Below the pieces are notes generated by a model. It searched no databases. It was not told the origin of the DNA and saw nothing but the letters and a program-made list of their open reading frames with translations. Shown here one piece after another: positions 33,480-44,945 of a stretch of 64,000 bases of DNA; the stretch's first letter is position 1, and each line of letters begins with the position of its first letter. The translations under genes and the position numbers were made by a program. The stretch is taken from positions 13,712,842 to 13,776,841 of the forward strand of contig OX155972.1 of NCBI GenBank assembly GCA_944548615.1, read 5' to 3'. The DNA comes from Micropterix aruncella (Eukaryota > Arthropoda > Insecta > Lepidoptera > Micropterigidae).

Positions 33480-34700
33480 AGGAATTGTTGCATTTTTAGA
33501 AATGGCTTCAACAGATGTGAGAAAAAAGGGGGTTGTAGAGAAAAATGGACTGGAGTTGATCAAACGAATGCTGTTAAGGCTTTTGCTGGCGGAATGGGAA
33601 TCAATGAAGCGGCAAGAATGTTTGGAATACAAAAAACAACGTTTAAGCGGAGGTTACAGAATAAAAAGTTTTCGAAACATATGTTCTTGGACCGAGTTCT
33701 GTATTGACACCTGAGAATGAGGAGAAGACTTTTTTACCCATACAAAATCTTCAGAAAAATAAATTTACTCCCACAAGATACCCAGTTTGGAAAATGGCAT
33801 ATAGTTTCGCAGAGCAACTGGGTCTCAAGCAAAAATTTTCCCAAGAAATAAATGTCGGGTTACGGGTGGTTGAAAATCTTTCTAAGTAGAAATAAGGACC
33901 TTTCTATTGGGAGGTAAGAAGCCGTGTCTGTAGCTCGGGAAAACGCTTAAACAAAGACGATTACTTTTCATTATTAGAAGACGCCCTAACTAAAAATAGC
34001 CTATTCGATAAACCAGGGCCCATATGGACGAAAAAGGTCTGCAATTAAATAATAAATCATTGAATGTAGTTCCTATAAAAGACTCAGAAAGCGTGCTTAC
34101 AATCAACTCAGGCGAAAAGGTAGGAACTATTTTGGTTACCACTTGTTTTATTATAAAGAGAAAATTTTCTCCCACCCTATTGTATATTAAATGGGAAAAA
34201 TAAGAAACCCGAATTTCAAGAAGGTATGCCACCTGGCTATGTTGTGGCAATGTCACAATTATCTCCATATGTCAGTTCTGATTTATTTTTTTACTGGTTA
34301 CGAAATCATTTCTTGCCCCGTAAGCCGCCTAGTCAATTTATGTTATTTCTGGATGGACGTTCATCGCATTGCAGCAAAAGAGAAATGTTGGAGTTTGCTG
34401 AGGAAAACGAAATAATCCTGATTTTTGCCCAGTCATGCAAAAGTCCACTTTCTTCTGCCATTAAATAAAACCTTCGTTAAATCCCTGAAGTCATTGTTTT
34501 ACGATGAATGCAATAAGTTTATAACAAGTCATCCATCAATAGAATTAACATGATTACAGTGTGGAAAAGTTTTGGCGTCAGCTTGGAATAAATGAGCTTC
34601 AGTAAGCAATGGAGTATCGGGTTTCTCGGCAACTGGAATCATACCAATCAATAAAAATGTTATTCCAGACTGTGAAATGCTATTTCTTGATATCGGACAA
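33480..34700 (+). pseudogene. Pogo/Tigger-type transposase pseudogene
   Basis: Scattered frames give an N-terminal psq-like helix-turn-helix (QTNAVKAFAGGMGINEAARM..FGIQKTTFKRRLQNK) and a middle block (WKMAYSFAEQLGLKQKFSQE). Blocks around the DDE residues follow: MDEKGLQLNNKS, FLPRKPPSQFMLFLDGRSSHCS and MLEFAEENEIIL. The order matches the pogo/jerky branch of the Tc1/mariner superfamily. Many stops and frameshifts make it dead. It lies between JHEH-B and the inverted-duplication arm, and its ends were not resolved. Confidence 0.8.
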
Positions 34701-34739
34701 TCCCAGTAATGGTTCCTTCAAGGTGGTATTAGTTCAATA

Positions 34740-36600
34740 AGACGGGATTTTGCAAAATTCAACTCCTAATTGATCGAAAAGATATTTTTTTGCGGTGACT
34801 TATGAATACCTTATACCTGAATTCAGGATTTTTTCCTAAACATCTCTTGAAAGGAATAATCGAAATTGAAGTGATCGAAAAGGCCTAACACTTATCTATC
34901 TCTTAAGTCCCATTAAATATCAGAATAGTTTTACTCAAAAAAGTTTTTTACATAAATGTCTTAACCCTTCCGGCCTCGGCCCCTCAGCCGATTAAAAAGT
35001 TGATGTCCCAAAAAAAATTAGTAAAAATTAGTAAAAAAATTGAATTATAAGACCGTCTCACCAAAACATTAATTAATTCACGATCTTTCTTTAAACATCG
35101 ATTTAAGGGAATAATCGGGGTTATGGTCAGCGAATAGGGCTAAAATGTTTTTTGGAGTTTTTTGAATATCTCTTAATCCCGGTTAAATATCAGATCAGTT
35201 TTAGTCAAAAAAGCTTCCCCATATAAATGCCTAGAAATTGAGTTAAGGATATTCCCCTCGAGATCTCTTATAGGGAATAATCGAAGTGATCGAATAGGGC
35301 TAAAACAGATTTTTGCCATTTACTTAATATCTCTTAAGTTCGATTAAATATCAGATCGTCTTTATTTAAAAAAGGTTACTCAAATTAATGCCTAAAATCC
35401 TTACTCAGAATTTTTCCCGAAACACCTCTTGGAGGGAATAATCGTGGTTGAAGTGATCGAAAAGTGCTAAGATGTTTTTTTACGGGTTTCCTAATAACTC
35501 CTAAGCCCCATAAAATATCAGATCAGCTTTACTCAAAAAGGTTCCCTATTTAAATGCCTACAAATTATTTTTAGTAGTTTATCTAATAATCTCTTTAAAG
35601 GAAATAATCGGGAGTTGAAAAATCGGAAAATATATAAAATCAATAAGGAAATATAAAATTTAGTGCAAATATCCGGCATTTGAAATTAAGAAATAGTTAT
35701 GTACTTGTACAATAGAGATTTTTTGAAATTCAACTTCTAAAAGTGTTCAAAGTGGATAAACAATATCTTTTTAATCGGTTTAGCTATAAACTTGAACGTT
35801 AGGGAAAATAATCTATAACTATATTAAAATGATGAGATATGTATATGGTGGTTTTTCATACGTTAACCCAAGAAGGGAATAATCAGGAGTTGATAAAGAG
35901 AAAACTATAAAATGTGACTTTACAGTTTTCATATTATAATTATCTTAGACCCGACGAATTATAAGATCTGTTTTAATTGGTCAATGTTCCTCATACAAAT
36001 ACCATTTCTTTCCTTAAACAACTCCTAAAGGAATCATTTAGGGGAAAAGGGAAAATATATACATTTAAGCTAGAAAATATTTTTTTTAGGGAGAAAGGAG
36101 GAGTTTATAAATACATAAATATTTAGGAATTCTTCGAAATTTAATCCCTAAATGAATGAAAAAGGGGAAAACAAATTGTCAATAACCAGCCATGCTATCA
36201 AAGTAAAATTCGGGAAAACGCTATGTTTTTATATAATGGGATATGAATTTTGCGTTTTTTTAAAATATATGTGAAGAATATATGATCCCTGGGAGAATAT
36301 ATGATCGGGAGTAGAAAAAGGCAAAAATAAAACAGTTGATTAAAAGTTTGTTGGTTATATTTATTAAGCAATCAAAATTCCTCGTTTTAATTAGAAAATC
36401 CCCATATAAATGCCTAAAAAATGTATTCAGGGCTTTTTCCCTTAAAAACTCATAAAAAAGGAGAAAAAAAGGAAAAATATATCGTTAAGCTAGACAAGTG
36501 AATCGAGTAAAAAATCAAATTTTATAATAATGAGAAATGTATTTGTTTATTTCTTCTATGCCCTTCATTGTGAAACATTTTTCTGGCGGATAACATAAGG
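34740..36600. repeat. Degenerate tandem array of about 165-bp units (left arm)
   Basis: A motif GGGAATAATCG recurs at about 34853, 35108, 35274, 35435, 35600, 35875, 36030 and 36291. It is followed each time by a GATCGAAAAGGGCTAA-like stretch, a CTCTTAAGTCCCATTAAATA-like stretch and an AAATGCC-type end. Spacing is mostly 155-166 bases, with two wider gaps. Units have diverged strongly. The array is present in inverse orientation at 48330-49200 and 51750-52570. It may be a minisatellite or the repeat body of a large transposon. Confidence 0.7.
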
Positions 36601-37145
36601 GTCCAGTTGAGGGGTGATTTTTTAGCTGGGCAATTATTCGAACTCTACTCCAAAAGGGATATGGAGAATATCACGATTGCGATGGGAAAATGGCCATCCC
36701 TGCAGGGCAAAGGCAAGAAAGATGATTCTCGCAGACCTTACAGCCAGAATATACAAATACTTACTAATACCTACGCTGATATTAAGCAGAAATCTATGAA
36801 CTGTTTATGCAAGCGAGCTTTTCTGACCCCGAATAACAACAAGGCTGCAGTCATCAGACACTTTACTTAAATCATTCGAAGGGGAAGAAATCGAGTAGGT
36901 ACATAGACCAGTGGGCTCAGTGGTACAAATGGATGATGCGTTGCTACGACCATCAATAAGTCCCAAGGGTTAGTCACTGAAGGCGGCAGGAATCGACTTG
37001 AGTGACAACTTCTTCTCACAAGGGCAGTTATATGTGGCCTGCTACACCAGAGTGAGCTCACCTAGCAGTCTGGTTATACTAGCACCAAGGGGAGAAACAC
37101 CAATATTTTCTACAAAGAGGTCCTAAAGTATTTTTTTAAACATTA
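36600..37145 (+). pseudogene. Helitron Pif1-type helicase C-terminal fragment
   Basis: Bases 36607-36870 read MRGDFLAGQLFELYSKRDME, then ILTNTYADIKQKSMNCLCKR and AFLTPNNNKAAV, matching the LCERAILAPxN region of Helitron helicases. Further on, other frames give ATTINKSQG and GQLYVAC...RVSSPSSLVI..LAPRG, the final helicase motifs. Frames are disrupted. The segment is present only in the left arm of the inverted duplication; at the corresponding place the right arm has a GC-rich repeat. Confidence 0.72.
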
Positions 37146-37329
37146 AAAACACCATAAAACACTAAAGCTTCTCCGCTCAAGTTTTTATTAAATGCTTAAG
37201 TAAAAAAACACTAAAATAATATAGTTTGACCTTGAAAAGTAACTTTTACCTCAATTTAATCCTTTAGATAAGCTAAACTTTTAGGGTTCCGATCGAAAGT
37301 ATTGAACCGCTGGCAAATAATACATTTAA

Positions 37330-38460
37330 CACAAACGAAGCGGCAGGTAGAAGCCAGTGTTAATTAAATAAAACAAATTAATTTGTAATAAAATTATAAA
37401 AAAATATGTATAGTTGTTTGCGTTTTAAAAATGATTATTTCTCATGAAAAAAGACTTTTTTTATCCTTAACAAGGAAACCTATATATAATAATGGTAATA
37501 ATAAAATAACAAGCTGGTACAAAAATATTACATATTTTTTTTAGCAAATTATCTGTTTCTCTGTACGCGATAAGCCACAAATTCTTCCATTGTATAAAAT
37601 ATATGGAAGAACAAAAATTGTATCAATGTTTCGTTAAATTAGGTAATCAATTTATTATATTTCAAACGGCATGGTGACATAAAATAATATTTTTTTCCTG
37701 CATATTTTTTAGATTCAAGCATTCGCCAAGTTTCAGTAATTTAAAACAACATATTAAAATATGCATAGCTACATTTACCTTATTTAGAAGAGGTAATGAT
37801 TAATTAATTTTTACCTTTATATATATTTTATATATGACACCAGCCATAAAAAAAATATTCATTCATTCTTTATTGTCATTTTAAAACAAAATATTTAAAT
37901 ATCCGTAAGCGATAATTACCTTAATTTTCTGGTGGAATTACTTCTGTGATATTTATAACTTATTTAGATGACCGGCCCTCGCCTTACTTCGACTTGCTCA
38001 CTTGCTCACTCGCTTTAATTTAAAGTGTAGCTACTCAATTTAAGACGGACGAAATAAACATAACTATGTATACGACCGACTAATAGAACAGGAATTTAAA
38101 ACAATAAAGAGGCACCGAGTGCTCAATAAAAATATCGCCTAAAACAACAAGAATATTGGCTTTTACCACAAATGTGAAGGCTGTCCAGTATTCGTATGGA
38201 CAAATTAATCGAAAAACAAGCTTTATGAATTGTTTTATATTCTTTGTAGGTATTTGGTGGTGTATCACTGGTGTATTTTATTCAGCAACCTTTTGTATTC
38301 GCCTATTAATCTGTAAATCAAAAAGCTGGTAAATTATCTATGTCTTACTTTGAAAATAAAATTGAAACATTGCAGTCGTTAAAATATCCAAAAATTTGTC
38401 CTGTATGCTTTAATATACCATTCATCTAATTGCGATGAGACTTTGGAGAGTTGTTATGCG
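37330..38460. repeat. JHEH flank module, copy left of D (left arm)
   Basis: Colinear with 3540-4400 and 32071-33140 (TTAATTAAATAAAACAAATT, TTACTTCGACTTGCTCACTT at about 37988) and inverted relative to 44335-44610 and 46830-47210. At 38385-38450 it pairs with 44517-44590 (AAATTTGTCCTGTATGCTTT versus its complement). Confidence 0.65.
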
Positions 38461-38689
38461 CACGTCGAGGTTTTGTTTTTTGTGAATATTTTACAATAGG
38501 TGGCGCGCGAGTCATTTCAACAAAAGAGTGTATTTGATACAGTTCGTGTGTTTCCGGCGCATGCTTAACGTGATTGATTTAAATCAAATACAAACAGCGA
38601 CATTTCAGTACCTGTATGGTAAAATAAATGTTGTTGAATGTGAAATTTCAACTGCTGTTTGATAAGTAGTCGATATCACAAGCATTTTC

Positions 38690-39075
38690 TTTGATTTCAT
38701 AAATTTAGTGAATATCCAGGTCCTGGGTGTTAACCTTGAACTGAGGGTTAAGGAAAGTTTCCCACTCTTAGAAGTTGTAATCGTTGGCCCAGAATTTGAT
38801 GATTTTCTTAAGGTAGTAAATATAATTCTTAAAGCCATACTCGAAGCCTACTCTTTCAAGATAAGCGAAAGACAGCGCTTTAGATAACCTGGCTTTCAAA
38901 TCGCCCACCATCTGAAAAATATACAAAATATATTAATATAATAATAACCTTCTTTCTCGCTCCTTTCTTAACTCCATTTCTTTCTAATGTTACCTCTTCA
39001 GAGAATTGAACGTTGGAAGGTTTCCTGGTCCTCAACAGTTTTGACAGACCAGGTAAGTGTGGGAGTTTTTGATAA
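38690..39075 (-). pseudogene. JHEH remnant D (exon 1 tail and exon 2)
   Basis: On the minus strand 39075-39000 keeps LPHLPDLSKLL with an internal deletion where functional copies have LELEKWWGPG. 38912-38690 keeps MVGDLKARLSKALSFA, GFEYGF, a frameshift, KIIKFWANDYNF, a TAA stop (Lys codon in B), then WETFLN and a decayed tail at DIH. The stop and the deletion are shared with remnant E at 43190-43600, so both existed before the inverted duplication. Confidence 0.8.
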
Positions 39076-39096
39076 ATATAATCTATAGACCACCGG

Positions 39097-39097
<1 letters not shown>

Positions 39098-39131
<34 letters not shown>
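39098..39131. repeat. (TA)n microsatellite
   Basis: A run of alternating TA lies between pseudogene D and the 557-bp tandem array. It marks the inner end of the left arm of the inverted duplication. Confidence 0.9.
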
Positions 39132-39133
<2 letters not shown>

Positions 39134-40616
39134 ATAGTTTTGTGTATATATTCTTTTTAGAATTGATCAATAAGATGATTATAAAGTAAATAATTATAAA
39201 AGCCACTTACATCGTGACGAAGGATTCCCTTGATCGGATTCGGGAATGCTTTAGGTGTTAACGAGAATGATGAATGCCTCTCACTTGCGGAAAGAGGAGT
39301 AGGTTTAAGTTGGGCCCATTTTTCAACTAGTAAACGCTCACCCTTCATCCAATTATCTCAAAAATTAAGCTACAATCCTTCTTTATACGTAAACTCACTC
39401 AATTTCCTATTATTTCAAGAGAAATAACAAGACAAGACGAGCTACTTGACAGATGGAAGAATTTAAAATTTCGAATTTCGTTTTTTTATTTTCTAAAGGT
39501 GCGATATAAAGAAGCTGCGATCAATATTCAGCTGAAAACTTAAAACTAAAAGCGTGACATGCCCTCATATCAATGAAAGGAAGCAGTCAGCTCTTTCCTA
39601 TTAGTTGGAAAGATTACCTTTAACCTAAATGGATTATTTACAATGAACGAAACATAAAATATGTAAAAATTCAATATTTTGAAATATTTGATAGTTTTGT
39701 GTATATATTCTTTTTAGAATTGATCAATAAGATGATTATAAAGTAAATAATTATAAAAGCCACTTACATCGTGACGAAGGATTCCCTTGATCGGATTCGG
39801 GAATGCTTTAGGTGTTAACGAGAATGATGAATGCCTCTCACTTGCGGAAAGAGGAGTAGGTTTAAGTTGGGCCCATTTTTCAACTAGTAAACGCTCACCC
39901 TTCATCCAATTATCTCAAAAATTAAGCTACAATCCTTCTTTATACGTAAACTCACTCAATTTCCTATTATTTCAAGAGAAATAACAAGACAAGACGAGCT
40001 ACTTGACAGATGGAAGAATTTAAAATTTCGAATTTCGTTTTTTTATTTTCTAAAGGTGCGATATAAAGAAGCTGCGATCAATATTCAGCTGAAAACTTAA
40101 AACTAAAAGCGTGACATGCCCTCATATCAATGAAAGGAAGCAGTCAGCTCTTTCCTATTAGTTGGAAAGATTACCTTTAACCTAAATGGATTATTTACAA
40201 TGAACGAAACATAAAATATGTAAAAATTCAATATTTTGAAATATTTGATAGTTTTGTGTATATATTCTTTTTAGAATTGATCAATAAGATGATTATAAAG
40301 TAAATAATTATAAAAGCCACTTACATCGTGACGAAGGATTCCCTTGATCGGATTCGGGAATGCTTTAGGTGTTAACGAGAATGATGAATGCCTCTCACTT
40401 GCGGAAAGAGGAGTAGGTTTAAGTTGGGCCCATTTTTCAACTAGTAAAGGCTCACCCTTCATCCAATTATCTCAAAAATTAAGCTACAATCCTTCTTTAT
40501 ACGTAAACTCACTCAATTTCCTATTATTTCAAGAGAAATAACAAGACAAGACGAGCTACTTGACAGATGGAAGAATTTAAAATTTCGAATTTCGTTTTTT
40601 TATTTTCTAAAGGTGC

Positions 40617-40640
<24 letters not shown>
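39131..40640. repeat. 557-bp tandem repeat, 2.7 copies
   Basis: Units start TTGATAGTTTTGTGTATATA at 39131, 39688 and 40245. The third is cut off after 396 bases at TCAATA (40640). The copies are almost identical by eye; one visible change is CGCTCACC to GGCTCACC in unit 3 (about 40449), so the array is young. Each minus strand carries a 46-codon open stretch, MKGERLLVEKWAQLKPTPLS... to LRHD, followed by a perfect donor GTAAGT. This looks like a copied first exon, but I do not recognise the protein. Confidence 0.93.
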
Positions 40641-40797
<157 letters not shown>

Positions 40798-41137
40798 TCT
40801 ATGACATTTCTGTCATAGAGATGAATACGACTAGTGTCGAAATATTCTCAGTCATATAATTTCTTCTAAAATAAGTTACTAAAATCCATTTCTGTTACAG
40901 AAACCATCCTCCTATACTTATTACATCCAAGGGCATACAATAATTCGGCTGCAATAACTAAGAACATCATAAGTTATCAATTGCGGAAACAGGTGCTGCT
41001 GCCCTAAGTATTTAAAGAGGACATTAACTATCGTTAAAATGTTTCTGGTCCACCAGGACCCCAGATAAGTAACTTTTCATGAATCTAATTTTATATATTA
41101 TTGAAAATAATTTAAAAAAAATTACACCCTTAAAATA

Positions 41138-41421
<284 letters not shown>

Positions 41422-41439
41422 ACCGTTGAGGTATTTTAA

Positions 41440-43185
41440 AACATATATATATATAGGGAGGTATTTTAAAACAATTTGACCGTATATTTTTCAAACATTT
41501 TTGGTAGTAATCAACTAAAATAAAGAAATATCTTCTAATAATTGACCTAATTGTACTATTTAGGATATGCACTTCCTTCTTCTTCTAGACTTTGTTGCTA
41601 AAATTGCAAGCTTCTACTTTTAATTACCTTTTAATTTTCATATACGAATCATGTCTTGAAGACCAATACACCAGCATCCTGCCGAAAAGTTTTCGGTAGG
41701 ATACAGACAGACTGCACCTCAGAGTACCCGAAGGACCTCTCAAAATGGGACCTGATATGATAAACGTGCGTATTGGAGAATTCATTCATTGAAGCTTTTG
41801 TCGAAAACATGTCATCGGCCAGAAATATTGCATTTAATGTAATTGTTTAATTTTGTAGCGGTGACCGTTTTTCTTAAGAAATAAATAAATACAATTACAA
41901 GGACTTGGAATTTCTGCGAAAGGTGAAGGAAAATGATTATGGAAATTAACACAAATAAATGAATGCCACAGAGTAACTAGTACAAGCCAAAAGATGTGAA
42001 GATATGACAGTTGGAAACTTTAGTTCCTCGTAGCTCATTACTGATGCTAAGAAACGAAGAGTGGCACTCAGCCTCTCATAAGGATTCTTGTTTCGTTATG
42101 AGTGGAGTGACCAGTTCCATTAGTTTGAAGTATGTAGTCCGTCCTTAGATAGTTTTTTCTAACCGCTAGTTTTTTCTAATGGCTCTAATGATAATTCATT
42201 CAATAAATTAAAGTATGCGTAGGTACTCCTTTTTTTTAACCCCTCATTATATTGTTTCGTTTTCGGTTTTCTGGTGACTATGTGATGACAAACAGCAGCC
42301 GCACATAGTAAAGGTCCTTCTTCTGAACCAGAACTCATGATAACGTCAGTAGACGCCCGTCAAACGCGAGAAATGAAATCCATTTGGACTGTTCGTGAGT
42401 GGGGTACAAGTTTGGCGGCCATCTATTTGTCTTCAGTCATTTGGAGTCACGCCAAATGGCGCTAGCGTGAATGGTCACCTTAAGGGTTCCGCGAGATCTC
42501 CATAGGGGTTCTGCAAATTTTCTCTCAGTAACATGTTTAGAAAAAAAAACTGCTGTTGCATTGGATTGAGAGATGATTAACCTTCAGTAGCTGGAAAACT
42601 ATCGAGATTACATGCGAAAAACATATTTATAGGTAAACTGAATATTTCCATGATATAATAGTTAAACGTTCGAAATAGAGACGAATTTTAAGGTAATTGT
42701 TACCGGAATGTTGTAACAATTTCATGGTTCTAAATTGTCTCTTTGTTTTGATATTAATTTCATTGAAAAGTTTACTTTAACTTGCATCAGATATTCAGAC
42801 AGTGATAAAAAAAAAAATCTACTTTTCTAATAAAATATTTTTAATAAATGAAGTGTTTCATTTCGGTTGTCGACTTAATTCTTTAGCAGATTTGACGTGG
42901 CTAGGATTTAGTGTCATGACGTGTCATGGCAGCCGACTAATTTTGATATAATAGCCCCACCCCCCGATTATGTAAAATTCCTTTGATAGATAGTATAAAA
43001 AAATTAAGGCTGTGCTATAGAGAGGGCTCTCTTAACATCAGATTCCCCCCCCCCTCACCCCTTTCCCGCCACTTAAGTTAATGGTTTCGCCAAACGTAAG
43101 CAATTTACCATGTTTCCATATCTAAAAAAAATTGGGAACCGCTGATCTATTATAGGTTATATCATTGATTTTATAGCTATAAAAT
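41440..43185. other. Spacer of the inverted duplication, possible hAT remnant
   Basis: No gene was seen. At 42481-42530 there is AGGGTTCCGCGAGATCTCCA and GGGGTTCTGCAAATTTTC. At 43120-43145 the inverse complement reads GATCAGCGGTTCCCAATTTT. These resemble internal and terminal sequences of hAT transposons, so 42475-43145 may be a hAT deletion derivative. The target duplication was not resolved. Confidence 0.3.
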
Positions 43186-43600
43186 CAATGGTTATATTAA
43201 TCAAAAACTCCCGCACTTACCTGATCTGTCAAAACTGTTGGGGACCAGGAAATGCCAAAAAAAAGTCGACACATACATACCATACTACCATCCATACTTA
43301 TACATACATACCATATATACATACCATACTACAATAATATATTTTTTACATTTTTCAGATAGTAGACGATTTGAAAGCTAGGCTATCTAAAACACTGTAT
43401 TTCGCTCATCTCGAAGGAGTAGGCTTCAAGTATAGCTTCAATAGCTTCAAAAGCTTCAATAACGACTACCTTCAGAAAATCATCAAATTCTGGGCCAACG
43501 ATTACAACTTCTAAGAGCGGGAAACTTTCCTTAAACAAAGGCTAACATCTAGGACCTGGATATTCACTGTATTCGTGAAATCAAAGAAAATACCTGTTAT
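43186..43600 (+). pseudogene. JHEH remnant E (exon 1 tail and exon 2)
   Basis: Mirror image of remnant D. 43200-43275 reads INQKLPHLPDLSKLLGTRK with the same internal deletion. 43360-43570 reads IVDDLKARLSKTLYFAHLEG, then a region with a small AGCTTCAA duplication, then NNDYLQKIIKFWANDYNF, the same TAA stop, and RETFLK. It ends in DIHCIREIKENTCYI-like sequence shared with D. A (CATA)n-like patch at 43273-43345 separates the two exon pieces. Confidence 0.8.
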
Positions 43601-43639
43601 ATCGACTACTTATTAACAAACGGCAGTTGAAATTTCACA

Positions 43640-44325
43640 TTCAACACTATTTATTTGGAATCATGCAACGCACCAACGAGCTGAGTGACCTTCAAGCTGT
43701 AAAAGACTTTGTCTATCTGGGCTCCATGATATGCAACGACGGAAACTGCGAAAAGGAAGTCTCACGCAGAAGCCAGATGACAAGATCGGCGATGAGCAAG
43801 CTAGAAAGGCTGTGGAAGAATCGGGGTATAAGCAAGCGGACTAAGGTCAGGCTGGTTCGAGCTCTGGTTTTCTCCATCTTTCTCTATGCATCGGAGACAT
43901 GGACCCTGAAGGCTCGGATACGCACCAAAATCGATGCACTGGAGATGTGGTGTTGGCGTAAAATGCTAGGAATCCCATGGACAGCACGCCGCACCAACAA
44001 ATCTGTCCTGGAAGAACTCGGCATCCAAGTGAGACTCTCCACCGTATGCATGAGAAGGGTCCTGCAGTTCTTCGGTCATGTTGCCAGGAGAAACCCAGAG
44101 AATCTGGAGAAGATGTTTTCCGGGGGTCAAGTGTAGAGAAGAAGAAGTAGAAGTAGATCACCGGCAAGATGGAACGACCTCATCAAAGAAGTTACAAAAG
44201 GGTCAATACAATCTGCGGCCCGCCATGCAGAAGACAGGTCGAAGTGGAGGAGAATCGTAGGCAAACTGTTGTCTAGTGGCCACGATCCTCAGTAATGAGG
44301 GAACGACGGAGAAGAAGAACTGTTT
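43640..44325 (+). mobile_element. 5'-truncated LINE (RTE/I-like) inserted in the right arm
   Basis: It reads DFVYLGSMICNDGNCEKEVS, then LVRALVFSIFLYASETWTLK, then DALEMWCWRKMLGIPWTARR and VLQFFGHVARRNPENLEKM-, followed in another frame by DHRQDGTTS-type and RSKWRRIVG-type ends. This is the C-terminus of an RT-encoding ORF2. The 3' end has GAAGAAGAA. The left arm (38600-38640) is uninterrupted (CAACA..TTTATTTTACCATACAGG), so this LINE inserted after the inverted duplication. Confidence 0.85.
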
Positions 44326-44622
44326 ATTTTGCCATACAGGCACTGAAATATCGTTGTTTGTATTTGATTTAATTCAATCACGTTAAGCATGCGCCGACAA
44401 CACACGAACTGTATTAAAATAAACTATTTTATTGAAATGACTCACGCACCACCTATTGCAAAATGTACTAATTCAGTAGCCTACGAAAGGCGTATGCACA
44501 GCAACTCTCCATCTCCAAGGTCTCATCGCAATTAGATAAATGGTATATTAAAGCATATAGGACAAATTTTTAAATATTTTACCGAAGCCATGTTTCAATT
44601 TTATTACCAAACTAGCTGTACC

Positions 44623-44945
44623 CTGCGCGCGTTGCTACGCCAAACCGGTCGTATTCGAAATTCAAATTTGCCACTCTAAAATTCATTCGACTATATAAAA
44701 AAAAGAAGAACTCACGTCTGTCTTCGCGGCCGCAATTGAAATTCAAATTCGCCGCTTAAAAAAAATAAGAATTTTGGTTTTATTTAGGACTCTATTTTTT
44801 TTCCTTTGGTCCGATCGGCACCGAACTTCACAGGAACCATCTCCAAACTAATCTAAATTTTCCCTCAAAATTTCATCAAAATCGGTCAAGCGGTTTAGTA
44901 GTCCATAGCGGACATACAGACAAACATTCATTTTTATATATACTT
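44623..44945 (-). mobile_element. Short non-autonomous Helitron-like element
   Basis: Read on the minus strand it runs from about TATATAAAAATGAATG (44945) through GGACTACTAAACCGCTTGAC and GATTTTGATGAAATTTT to GTAGCAACGCGC...ACAGCTAG followed by T. A CTAG|T end and this body are typical of insect Helitron derivatives. It was inserted into the right arm next to a GTTTCAATTTTATT stretch that is uninterrupted in the left arm (38352-38370). Confidence 0.6.

Noticed and set aside
34740..36560. CRISPR-like periodicity in the array of 165-bp units
   Set aside because: Units are contiguous, diverged and far longer than CRISPR repeats, and the DNA is clearly eukaryotic.
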